Shown in pieces: positions 1-5,152 of a stretch of DNA of 5,340 nt; the stretch's first letter is position 1, and every line of letters starts with the position of its first letter. The DNA is from Planctomycetota bacterium (GTDB lineage: Bacteria > Planctomycetota > Phycisphaerae > Sedimentisphaerales > Anaerobacaceae), in NCBI GenBank assembly GCA_020344865.1, contig CP070830.1, positions 398,402-403,741 of the forward strand, in the 5' to 3' direction. A model generated the notes under the pieces. That model made no database searches. It was not told the origin of the DNA and saw only the letters and a list, made by a program, of their open reading frames with translations. Made by a program: the position numbers and the translations under genes.

Positions 1-2
1 GC

Positions 3-848
3 AAGATGGCCGCAGAGCATCTACTCGACCGCGGACTCAGGCACTTCGCATATTGTGGTTTCAACGATATATTCTGGTCCGTTGAGCGCGGCCAAAGCTT
101 CGCCGACAGAATTGCAAAGGCAGGCTTCAAAACGCAACTCTACAAACACGCAAAGTTCCGAGGCAAGCACCTCTGGCAGAACGAGCAGTTACTCATGGCC
201 GATTGGCTAAAGTCCCTCCCCAAACCCGTCGGCCTCATGGCCTGCAACGACGACCGCGGCCAGCAGGTCATCGACGCTTGCAAAATAGCCGAGCTACACA
301 TCCCTGACGACGTCGCAATAATCGCCGTCGACAACGACGAGCTCGTCTGTGGACTCACCGACCCGCCACTCACAAGCATAAGTCTCAATTTCCAAAGGGC
401 CGGCTACGAAAGCGCCGAACTCCTCGACAGACTCATCGCCGGCGAAAAGCTCTCCGGCCAGTCTATATTCGTACACGCCACACACATCGTTACAAGACGC
501 TCGACAGACCTGCTCGCAATAGCAGACCCCGAAGTCGTAAAGGCCCTTCGCTTCATACGCGCTCGCGCCAAAGAACCGATTCAGGTCGCCGACCTCGCCG
601 ACGTCGTAACCGTTTCGCGTCGAAGCCTTGAGCGGCGTTTCCGCCAAACAATCGGCCGCTCAGTTCACGCCGAAATCAGACGCGTCCGCATCGACCAGGT
701 CATCCGCCTGCTGCTTGAGACCAACCTAACGGTTTCCAAAATTGCCTTAAGTCTCGGCTATCCCGGCATCGACCACATAGCACGAGACTTCCGACGAGAA
801 AAGGGTATCAGCCCCATTGCATACCGAAAAAAATACGCCGGAAAATAA
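3..848 (+). CDS. XylR-like transcriptional regulator, LacI-type sensor plus AraC DNA-binding domain (5' partial)
   Basis: Sugar-responsive transcription factor of the XylR type. The reading frame is open to the left edge, and the first Met (base 6) aligns inside the sensor domain of E. coli XylR (about 392 aa), so roughly 110 N-terminal residues are missing; numbering here is from that Met. Residues 1-165 look like the second part of a periplasmic-binding/LacI-type fold, with family-typical RHFAYCGF, MACNDDRG, IPDDVAIIAVDND and VTRRSTD. Residues 175-278 are an AraC-type domain with two helix-turn-helix units: about 192-217 (recognition helix around VSRRSLERRF) and about 241-267 (IALSLGY), ending in the usual SPIAYRK. 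Members act in the cytoplasm; XylR binds xylose and activates xylose genes, but the ligand here cannot be told from sequence. It lies 109 bp before a pseudopilin gene on the same strand, and that gap carries an AraC-style direct-repeat site, which makes this gene the likely cognate regulator. Family assignment is secure; the target is inferred. Confidence 0.93.
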   Translation, partial: KMAAEHLLDRGLRHFAYCGFNDIFWSVERGQSFADRIAKAGFKTQLYKHAKFRGKHLWQNEQLLMADWLKSLPKPVGLMACNDDRGQQVIDACKIAELHIPDDVAIIAVDNDELVCGLTDPPLTSISLNFQRAGYESAELLDRLIAGEKLSGQSIFVHATHIVTRRSTDLLAIADPEVVKALRFIRARAKEPIQVADLADVVTVSRRSLERRFRQTIGRSVHAEIRRVRIDQVIRLLLETNLTVSKIALSLGYPGIDHIARDFRREKGISPIAYRKKYAGK

Positions 849-887
849 CCACCACCGCCGAAATCAACCCAATCTTAACCAACTCCT

Positions 888-925
888 GTCGCAAATTGGC
901 TAACTTATGACGCAAAATGGCGTTG
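888..925 (+). promoter_or_regulatory. Candidate operator: two direct repeats 21 bp apart
   Basis: Two 17-base half-sites, 888-904 (GTCGCAAATTGGCTAAC) and 909-925 (GACGCAAAATGGCGTTG), agree at 11 of their first 13 positions (GWCGCAAAWTGGC) and are separated by 4 bases, giving a 21-bp period, two helical turns. The second half-site overlaps the -35 hexamer by 3 bases. AraC-family proteins such as AraC and XylR bind exactly this arrangement when they activate from a site touching the -35. The neighbouring regulator is of that family. Assignment of that protein to this site is inference. Confidence 0.62.
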
Positions 926-949
926 ACCTCGACACCCAAGTTGTATAAT
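923..949 (+). promoter_or_regulatory. Promoter of the first pseudopilin gene
   Basis: TTGACC (923-928) and a perfect TATAAT (944-949) are separated by 15 bases, shorter than the 17-base optimum; an alternative TAATAT at 946-951 would give 17. A short spacer fits an activator-dependent promoter, and the operator repeat overlaps the -35. Transcription would start near 956-958, at or just before the ATG at 958. Confidence 0.6.
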
Positions 950-957
950 ATTTGTTT

Positions 958-1806
958 ATGAGCAAAAAAAGAGCCTTCACCCTCGTAGAACTCCTGGTCG
1001 TAATAGCAATCATTGCCCTGCTTATGTCAATCCTGATGCCCGCACTCGGACGCGTGCGAAATCAGGCAAAATCGGTACTCGGCCAGTCGAATCTAAAACA
1101 ACTCGCCACCGCCTATTCCATGTACCTCGGTGACTTCGACGGAAAGTTCCCACAGGGCTGGGCTGAGGGAGCTCGCAATTTCCACACTGAGATGTGGATG
1201 GAGGCCCTCAGGGTCTACTATGGCAACTCCCACGAACTCCGAATGTGTCCGATGACAGTCAAGACCGGCACCGAAATAGGCCGAGACCCCTACGGTGGCT
1301 GGGGAACCTTTATTGCCTGGGGAACCTTTGAAGGCGAAAACTGCGGCGAGCCGTGGAGCTGGGACTCCGTAACAACCTGCGATTACGGCAGCTACGGCGA
1401 CAACGGATACGTCAACAACCCCCCGCCGAACGTAGGGGCAAGCCAGGGTTCCCTGACCGCATGGTACTGGAGGCGGGCCGACGTCAGGGGACCCACAAAT
1501 AACATACCCCTCATCCTCGACTGCCAGTGGTGGGGCGGCTGGCCAAGACACGACAACGAACCCCCCCTATGGGACGGCCAGCCCTGGGATTTCGACCATG
1601 CTGATATGATGAGACGCTTCTGCATCAACCGCCACAACGGCTCTGTTAACAGCGCCTTTCTCGACTTCTCCGTCCGCCCAGTCGGACTAAAGGAACTCTG
1701 GAAGTTAAAGTGGCATCGAAAATACGACTTCGACCTGACACCCACAAGAGAGGAATTCAACTCCGCCGGCGATGGCTGGATGAAACCTTTCAAAAACTTC
1801 GACTAA
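958..1806 (+). CDS. Pseudopilin-like protein, prepilin-type N-terminus and H-x9-D C-terminus (paralog 1)
   Basis: 282-aa protein with a type IV pilin/type II secretion class III leader. MSKKRA is followed by FTLVE, so prepilin peptidase should cut between Ala6 and Phe7, leaving Phe+1 and Glu+5; Ala instead of the usual Gly at -1 is tolerated. Residues 7-30 form the hydrophobic helix. The rest is an extracellular, Trp- and Gly-rich globular part, with cysteines at 97, 129, 141, 189 and 222. The C-terminus (NRHNG..N..FLDFSVR, His226 to Asp236) matches the H-x9-DG prepilin-associated motif with Phe in place of Gly, followed by GLKELWKLKWHR and a WMKPFKNF end. Such proteins are abundant in planctomycetes; their exact role is unknown, so surface assembly or secretion is inference. 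I chose ATG 958 rather than the in-frame TTG at 952: the promoter geometry starts the mRNA near 957 and there is no Shine-Dalgarno for either. Probably activated by the upstream XylR-like protein. Confidence 0.92.
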   Translation: MSKKRAFTLVELLVVIAIIALLMSILMPALGRVRNQAKSVLGQSNLKQLATAYSMYLGDFDGKFPQGWAEGARNFHTEMWMEALRVYYGNSHELRMCPMTVKTGTEIGRDPYGGWGTFIAWGTFEGENCGEPWSWDSVTTCDYGSYGDNGYVNNPPPNVGASQGSLTAWYWRRADVRGPTNNIPLILDCQWWGGWPRHDNEPPLWDGQPWDFDHADMMRRFCINRHNGSVNSAFLDFSVRPVGLKELWKLKWHRKYDFDLTPTREEFNSAGDGWMKPFKNFD

Positions 1807-1837
1807 AAACAACACGCCTGCCGCCCAAAATATTTCC

Positions 1838-1866
1838 TTGCAAACCGCCTCATTTCAAGGTATAAT
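1838..1866 (+). promoter_or_regulatory. Promoter of the second pseudopilin gene
   Basis: TTGCAA (1838-1843), a 17-base spacer and a perfect TATAAT (1861-1866). It starts 31 bases after the stop codon of paralog 1 and predicts a transcript start near 1873 with a leader of about 93 nt. No copy of the GWCGCAAAWTGGC half-site is found here, so control probably differs from paralog 1. Confidence 0.6.
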
Positions 1867-1947
1867 ACCCCACCAAAATCAGCAGACGCCGGGTGTTCAA
1901 GCGGCCAAAATCCGTCCCCGTGCATTTGCACTCTCAAAACCTTTACT

Positions 1948-1954
1948 AAAAGGA
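1948..1954 (+). promoter_or_regulatory. Shine-Dalgarno site of paralog 2
   Basis: AAAAGGA lies 11 bases before the ATG at 1966 and supports that start. The purines lie in the 3' arm of a small hairpin, CCTTT (1940-1944) with AAAGG (1949-1953), which could partly hide the site. Confidence 0.6.
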
Positions 1955-1965
1955 CGAGAAACCTT

Positions 1966-2763
1966 ATGCCGGCCAGAAAGGCATTCACATTGGTCGAGCT
2001 TCTGGTGGTTATCGCCATCATCGCCCTCCTGATGTCCATCCTAATGCCCTCCCTCTCTCGCGCCCGAAATCAGGCCAAGGCCGCCATCTGCCAGTCAAGG
2101 CTGAAACAGTGGGGCGTCGTCTTCACAATGTACACCAACGACCACGATGGCTACACCCCCGGCCTCGGCGCAGGCGACTGGACAATGACCGGCACCGGCG
2201 GCTGGTGGATGAACCCACTCAGGCCGTATTACAAAGAACCCGACCTCAAATTATGCCCCTCCGCCACCAAGCCTTACACCGAAGGCGGCACCGTACCCTT
2301 CGGCGCATGGACTATCAATGAGTACTATTACGACATCTGGGACGTCGACCCCCCCGTCTACGGCAGCTACGGCCCCAACGGATGGATTGCGCACGCCGTC
2401 GAGGAAGACCAGGACTTCAAGTGGTTCGTCGAGAGTTGGGAATTTCACTGGCGCTCTTTTAACGTCAACAACTCCGACCAGATTCCCCTCATGCTCGATT
2501 GCATCACTGTTGACGGCTGGCCCCACCACACAAACGACCCGCCCGAATTTGAGGGCTGGTACAGTCTGGCGATGGTCGACGAAATGAAAAGGTTCTGCCT
2601 GAACCGACACGATGCCCATGTCAACGGCGTCTTTATGGACTGCTCCGTCAGAAAAATCGGCCTCAAGGAACTATGGCAGCTGCGATGGAACAGGGACTAC
2701 TACCTAAACTACCCCCTGCCCGTCTGGCCACCCTGGATGACAAAATTCAAAGACTACGAATAA
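1966..2763 (+). CDS. Pseudopilin-like protein, prepilin-type N-terminus and H-x9-D C-terminus (paralog 2)
   Basis: 265-aa paralog of the preceding gene. The leader MPARKA is followed by FTLVE with predicted cleavage between Ala6 and Phe7, and residues 6-28 are identical to those of paralog 1, covering most of the hydrophobic helix. Shared landmarks after that are QS.LKQ (43-48), LCPS with Cys97, YGSYGPNGW (132-140), IPLMLDC (173-179), RFCLNRH (209-215) and GLKELWQLRWNR (232-243). His215 to Asp225 keeps the H-x9-D spacing, but the Gly after Asp is Cys (MDCSVR). The end, PPWMTKFKDY, is a conserved-looking tail. The middle (about 65-125) differs strongly, so this is an old tandem duplication rather than a recent one. 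It should be exported and anchored by its N-terminal helix, as known for type IV pilin-like proteins; what it builds or binds is unknown. It has its own promoter and Shine-Dalgarno, and an intrinsic hairpin follows 37 bp after the stop codon. Confidence 0.93.
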   Translation: MPARKAFTLVELLVVIAIIALLMSILMPSLSRARNQAKAAICQSRLKQWGVVFTMYTNDHDGYTPGLGAGDWTMTGTGGWWMNPLRPYYKEPDLKLCPSATKPYTEGGTVPFGAWTINEYYYDIWDVDPPVYGSYGPNGWIAHAVEEDQDFKWFVESWEFHWRSFNVNNSDQIPLMLDCITVDGWPHHTNDPPEFEGWYSLAMVDEMKRFCLNRHDAHVNGVFMDCSVRKIGLKELWQLRWNRDYYLNYPLPVWPPWMTKFKDYE

Positions 2764-2794
2764 ATCGTAGCAACGCGCACCCCAACAAAGCCAT

Positions 2795-2826
2795 AAAAAA
2801 CAAACCCTGCCAAAGGCAGGGTTTGT
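2795..2826 (-). terminator. Intrinsic terminator between convergent genes
   Basis: ACAAACCCTGCC (2800-2811) pairs perfectly with GGCAGGGTTTGT (2815-2826) around an AAA loop: a 12-bp stem. Read on the minus strand it is followed by TTTTTT (2800-2795), the classic form, 47 bp after the phosphatase stop codon. On the plus strand it lies 37 bp after paralog 2 but lacks a following T-run, so it is better for minus-strand transcripts and may serve both. A second small hairpin, CCGCA/TGCGG, lies at 2835-2851. Confidence 0.85.
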
Positions 2827-2872
2827 ATCTTCGACCGCACCGCCCCTGCGGCTTAAAAACTGCTCAGGCCGG

Positions 2873-4009
2873 TTATTCCGGCTCATGCACAAGCACAAAT
2901 GAATCTATCACCTCGCCGCTTGCGTCGACAACCTCCGCGCTGAGTTCGCCGCCGTTAATGTCAATCTTGCAGAAGTGAAGCGCCGATGCGCACGACACAA
3001 CATACTCCGAATAATTCGGGTCCGGTTCTCTCAGCGGCGCTCCCCCGCCGCCCGTTGTTATGTGCGTCACATCGTTCACCTCACAACGAGCGTAATAGTG
3101 ATTGTGCCCGGCAAAAACAATGTCAACGCCGTACTTCTCACACAAAGGCTGTATCAGCTCCCGAACCATATCATCGTCCTCATCGCACGTATGACCCCCC
3201 GCCGAATAACCCGGCTCGTGAAAATGCAGAAACTTCCACTCCTTTGTGCTCTCCTCCAGCTCGTTCTCTATCCACCCCAGTTGAATCGAGTTCGCATCAT
3301 AACTTTTCGTGTACTGGTCAATCACGATAATCTGCGCCGGACCGTAATCGAACGACCAGTAAAGACCTTCAACGTACGGATATGGAAGGTACTTCTTGTA
3401 TACCTTTTTACCCATGTCGTGATTGCCGCCGCACCCGTTTATGGGCAGGTTCGCCTGCATCTTGTGGCAGTCCACGTATATCGGGTCGAAAAACTGCTCG
3501 TCCCAGTCCTCTTCGTCCTTGCCCGTCTGAACCCAGTCGCCCGCAAGCAGCGTAAACGTCTGATAGTTCGGATCGTCCAGAAACGTCGCTACCATCTCCG
3601 CCGCAACCTTGTTATGGTCCTCCGGATAAGTCCGCGTATCGCCGTACGCCAGGAACTTGACCGACGTCGCGTCCTCCGCCGGCGCCGCCACAAATGAGCC
3701 GCTGTGCTCTTCGCCCTCGACCAGAACGCGATAATAATACTTCTCGCCCGGCGTAAGACCGCTTATCGTGAACTTATGCTGGTGGTCGTCCCCGTATTCG
3801 CTCGAATTGACGTCTCCAAGCTCGTAAGAAGTGTCTGACCCCCACTCCAGTGTGCACGTCTGGCTGCTGTAAAGCTGCCAGAGGACCGTCATCGCCGTAT
3901 TATCGCCCGGATAAATCAGGTACGGCCCTTTCCGCATCTCCGCCGCGCCGCAAATCCCGGCGAAGAACAAAACCCCGCAAAACATTAATGTAAACAACCT
4001 CTTCGACAT
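2873..4009 (-). CDS. Secreted purple-acid-phosphatase-like metallophosphoesterase
   Basis: 378-aa binuclear-metal phosphoesterase, expected to cleave phosphate esters outside the cytoplasm. Residues 1-23 are a signal peptide (Lys3-Arg4, hydrophobic 5-20, likely cut after GAA at 23); no proper lipobox surrounds Cys20. Residues about 27-109 form the N-terminal fibronectin-III-like domain of purple acid phosphatases, ending in LTPGEKYYYRV. The catalytic domain shows the metal motifs in order: GDTR (Asp124), AGDWVQ (Asp158), GNHD (Asn196, His197), HFHEP (His264) and AGHNHYYAR (His302, His304). The Tyr of the canonical GDxxY is Gln161, so the Fe-tyrosinate that gives these enzymes their purple colour should be absent; the enzyme is probably active with another metal pair. 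Substrate is unknown. The ATG at 4009 has AAGGAG seven bases upstream. It is transcribed alone, convergent with the pseudopilins, from a strong promoter through a long structured leader. Confidence 0.93.
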   Translation of the reverse strand: MSKRLFTLMFCGVLFFAGICGAAEMRKGPYLIYPGDNTAMTVLWQLYSSQTCTLEWGSDTSYELGDVNSSEYGDDHQHKFTISGLTPGEKYYYRVLVEGEEHSGSFVAAPAEDATSVKFLAYGDTRTYPEDHNKVAAEMVATFLDDPNYQTFTLLAGDWVQTGKDEEDWDEQFFDPIYVDCHKMQANLPINGCGGNHDMGKKVYKKYLPYPYVEGLYWSFDYGPAQIIVIDQYTKSYDANSIQLGWIENELEESTKEWKFLHFHEPGYSAGGHTCDEDDDMVRELIQPLCEKYGVDIVFAGHNHYYARCEVNDVTHITTGGGGAPLREPDPNYSEYVVSCASALHFCKIDINGGELSAEVVDASGEVIDSFVLVHEPE

Positions 4010-4016
4010 GACCCTG

Positions 4017-4022
4017 CTCCTT
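4017..4022 (-). promoter_or_regulatory. Shine-Dalgarno site of the phosphatase gene
   Basis: On the minus strand AAGGAG ends seven bases before the ATG at 4009. It sits directly after the U-rich tract of the leader hairpin, and the 11-base stretch TTTAAGGAGCA around it (4025-4015) is complementary to the 5' part of a candidate small RNA near 5203-5193. Confidence 0.8.
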
Positions 4023-4062
4023 AAAAAAAACGTAAAAACAGCTCCGGCTACGCACCGAAACC
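4023..4062 (-). terminator. Terminator-like hairpin in the phosphatase leader (possible attenuator)
   Basis: On the minus strand GGTTTCGG (4062-4055) can pair with CCGGAGCT (4047-4040) around a 7-base loop; five of eight pairs are Watson-Crick and three are G-U. It is followed by GTTTTTACGTTTTTTTT (4039-4023), then immediately by the Shine-Dalgarno. A hairpin plus U-tract inside a leader suggests premature termination control. The stem is only moderately stable, and no clear mutually exclusive antiterminator was found. Confidence 0.4.
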
Positions 4063-4145
4063 TTGCTCTCTCGATAAATGCCTTTCAAAACGGCTTGCCT
4101 GCTTCCACCACCCGTACAATAAACACCCCTTCAAAACTAACGACT

Positions 4146-4165
4146 GATGCGCCTCTCAGCGCATC
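4146..4165 (-). other. Stable hairpin near the 5' end of the phosphatase leader
   Basis: GATGCGC and GCGCATC form a perfect 7-bp GC-rich stem around a 6-base loop (TGAGAG on the minus strand). It begins about 13-15 nt after the predicted transcript start. It could be a 5' stabiliser or part of a regulatory RNA fold; no known riboswitch consensus is recognised. Confidence 0.5.
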
Positions 4166-4184
4166 CTCACTTACAACCGCTCGC

Positions 4185-4213
4185 CTTATACCACATCCCT
4201 CCACCCGTGTCAA
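4185..4213 (-). promoter_or_regulatory. Promoter of the phosphatase gene
   Basis: On the minus strand a perfect TTGACA (4213-4208), a 17-base spacer and TATAAG (4190-4185) match the sigma70 consensus at 11 of 12 positions. Transcription should start near 4180-4178, leaving a leader of about 170 nt before the ATG at 4009. Confidence 0.72.
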
Positions 4214-4491
4214 CACTTTTTTCCCGCCAAAAACCCCTCGCTAGTCCCAGCGAAGACCCCATACTCCGATCTGGAGCCCACTTTTAATCCTTGCTCTGTA
4301 TTTTTGCTCTTTGATATTTAATCTTTGATTTCCCTATCCGACGCTCAAAGTTCGATGTTCAAAGTTCAATGTTGGAAGTTCATCCCCCACTCTCCTTACT
4401 CCTTACCCCCGCCTATCTCACCGGGGTGTCAACCCATCCCCTCACCCACCTACCTCTATACGCCAGAGCCATCACCCCTAATACTTCTGAC
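4214..4491. other. Intergenic region without a gene
   Basis: No reading frame with protein-like composition or ribosome-binding site is seen between the small membrane protein and the phosphatase promoter. It contains a small inverted repeat TCGCT/AGCGA near 4238-4253, an AT-rich stretch with CTTTGAT repeated 14 bases apart (4309, 4323), the heptamer array listed separately, and pyrimidine-rich sequence from 4382 to 4480. No clear terminator follows the membrane-protein gene. Confidence 0.5.
4347..4381. repeat. Five tandem heptamers, consensus RAWGTTC
   Basis: AAAGTTC, GATGTTC, AAAGTTC, AATGTTG and GAAGTTC follow one another without gaps. At the next scale this is CAAAGTTCGATGTT (4346-4359) repeated with one mismatch at 4360-4373. 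A nearby 7-base rhythm, TCTTTGA/TATTTAA/TCTTTGA, occurs at 4308-4328. Not coding. It resembles short-period intergenic repeats and may vary in copy number. Confidence 0.75.
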
Positions 4492-4812
4492 TTAAGCAAA
4501 GGCACCCCCAATGACCGCTCCAAGCAACAGTGGCCCAATATGAGCTAACGAGAGCACAAAACCGCCAGCCCCCGCCACCGCACCAACGACCGGGAATCCG
4601 CTCAGACTTGTGGCGAACGTGAAAAGAACAATCCCGAAAACAATACCCGGCAGGAAGACCGCCGCCACTGCTCCACCAACACCACCCGCCTTTTTGCCCC
4701 CTACAATTCCGGCAATCAGCGGCCCAATAACTGGCAACCAGAACAGTAACACCGATATTATGAACATCCATATCACCGCGCTAGCTACGCTTCCTTCTTT
4801 TCCCTGTGACAC
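4492..4812 (-). CDS. Small Gly-rich multi-spanning membrane protein of unknown function
   Basis: 106-aa very hydrophobic protein. A short charged N-terminus (SQGKEG) precedes a segment at about 10-37 (VIWMFIISVLLFWLPVIGPLIAG, which may cross once or dip twice), a Gly-rich KKAGGVGG loop (40-47), and further hydrophobic segments at about 48-69, 73-89 and 91-106. The pattern LPVIGPLIAG.VGGKKAG recurs in small prokaryotic membrane proteins of no known function (loosely like DUF5518 proteins; I am not sure of that match). The start is GTG at 4812, with AAGGAG eight bases upstream; an ATG at 4820 is in another frame that ends after a few codons. The gene is separated from the phosphatase by an intergenic gap with that gene's own promoter, so they are probably not co-transcribed. 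No function is proposed. Confidence 0.75.
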   Translation of the reverse strand: MSQGKEGSVASAVIWMFIISVLLFWLPVIGPLIAGIVGGKKAGGVGGAVAAVFLPGIVFGIVLFTFATSLSGFPVVGAVAGAGGFVLSLAHIGPLLLGAVIGGAFA

Positions 4813-4820
4813 TTTAACAT

Positions 4821-4826
4821 CTCCTT
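4821..4826 (-). promoter_or_regulatory. Shine-Dalgarno site deciding the GTG start
   Basis: AAGGAG on the minus strand lies eight bases before GTG 4812. The ATG at 4820-4818 directly abuts it, too close to be used, and is out of frame. This fixes GTG as the start of the small membrane protein. Confidence 0.75.
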
Positions 4827-4900
4827 CTCAAAACTTCCTAACTCAAGACCCACCAAAATTCGCAGCTCGCCAATTACCGCCCCGGGTGCCTGCCCATTGC

Positions 4901-4921
4901 ATAGAGTCCACCGGACTCTAT
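4901..4921. repeat. Perfect 9-bp inverted repeat (possible operator or dispersed palindrome)
   Basis: ATAGAGTCC (4901-4909) and GGACTCTAT (4913-4921) flank ACC. Allowing one bulged T, GC/GC pairs extend the stem to 11 bp. Neither strand has a T-run after it, so it is not an intrinsic terminator. It lies about 90-110 bp upstream of the small membrane protein and overlaps the -10 of a weak candidate promoter. Confidence 0.7.
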
Positions 4922-4943
4922 TGCGGGTTTATCCCACTGCCAA
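4915..4943 (-). promoter_or_regulatory. Weak candidate promoter of the small membrane protein
   Basis: On the minus strand TTGGCA (4943-4938), 17 bases and TAGAGT (4920-4915). The -35 is good (5 of 6) but the -10 keeps only the T1, A2 and T6 positions. The -10 lies inside the inverted repeat, which would suit a repressor site. Low confidence. Confidence 0.22.
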
Positions 4944-5064
4944 CAACAACTTAGAGCAAAGACGACTTGCTCCGCAAATATCGAACTCCTCAAACCCTAA
5001 CCCAATCCCGATAAATTTACAACACAAAAAATAAAAAAATTTTAACCTCGAAGCGTAGCGCAGA

Positions 5065-5083
5065 TTCCGGACTTGATCCGGAA
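5065..5083. repeat. Inverted repeat TTCCGGA-CTTGA-TCCGGAA
   Basis: A perfect 7-bp stem with a 5-base loop, flanked by CAGA and CCCAGT. The wording resembles palindromic intergenic repeats scattered in many bacterial genomes (the GATTCCGG...CCGGAA type). Copies elsewhere in this genome cannot be seen from this window. Confidence 0.65.
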
Positions 5084-5110
5084 CCCAGTAAAAAATCCCA
5101 CAAAAACCCC

Positions 5111-5152
5111 AAAAAAAAGAAAGCCAGCGTCGGGGAGACTCTGGCTCTCTTC
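5111..5152 (-). terminator. Strong intrinsic terminator on the minus strand
   Basis: Read on the minus strand, GAAGAGAGCCAG (5152-5141) pairs with CTGGCTTTCTTT (5127-5116), 12 pairs with two G-U. Inside it, after an A/G mismatch, GTC pairs with GAC around a TCCCC loop. The 3' arm runs into an uninterrupted T8 (5118-5111). This ends a minus-strand transcript coming from the right: either the small RNA proposed here or an mRNA from beyond the window. Confidence 0.72.

Noticed and set aside
6..8. ATG at base 6 as the true start of the regulator
   Set aside because: The frame is open to the left edge and the residues align to the middle of the XylR sensor domain, so this Met is internal.
952..957. 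TTG at 952 as the start of paralog 1, giving Met-Phe before the ATG
   Set aside because: It has no ribosome-binding site, lies upstream of or at the predicted transcript start, and the following ATG at 958 gives a normal short prepilin leader.
1807..1965. A second copy of the AraC-type operator upstream of paralog 2
   Set aside because: CCGCCCAAAAT (1821-1831) and CGGCCAAAATCC (1902-1913) are vaguely similar but do not match the half-site well and are not 21 bp apart.
2975..3697. Long plus-strand reading frame of 240 codons
   Set aside because: It lies opposite the phosphatase gene, is Arg/Val-rich as expected for an antisense shadow of GC-rich coding DNA, and has no ribosome-binding site.
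3964..4009. Lipoprotein signal at Cys20 of the phosphatase
   Set aside because: The residues before the Cys (AGI) do not fit a lipobox, whereas GAA at 21-23 is an adequate signal peptidase I site.
4140..4170. TPP riboswitch in the phosphatase leader, because of GCGCTGAGAGGC
   Set aside because: The short CTGAGA match lies in a simple hairpin loop, and the second conserved half of the TPP aptamer is absent downstream.
4347..4381. CRISPR array
   Set aside because: The repeats are 7 bases long and contiguous, with no spacers, and no cas gene is present.
4399..4432. A minus-strand promoter starting with TTGACA at 4432-4427
   Set aside because: The sequence 15-19 bases downstream is G-rich with no -10 element, and no gene follows directly.
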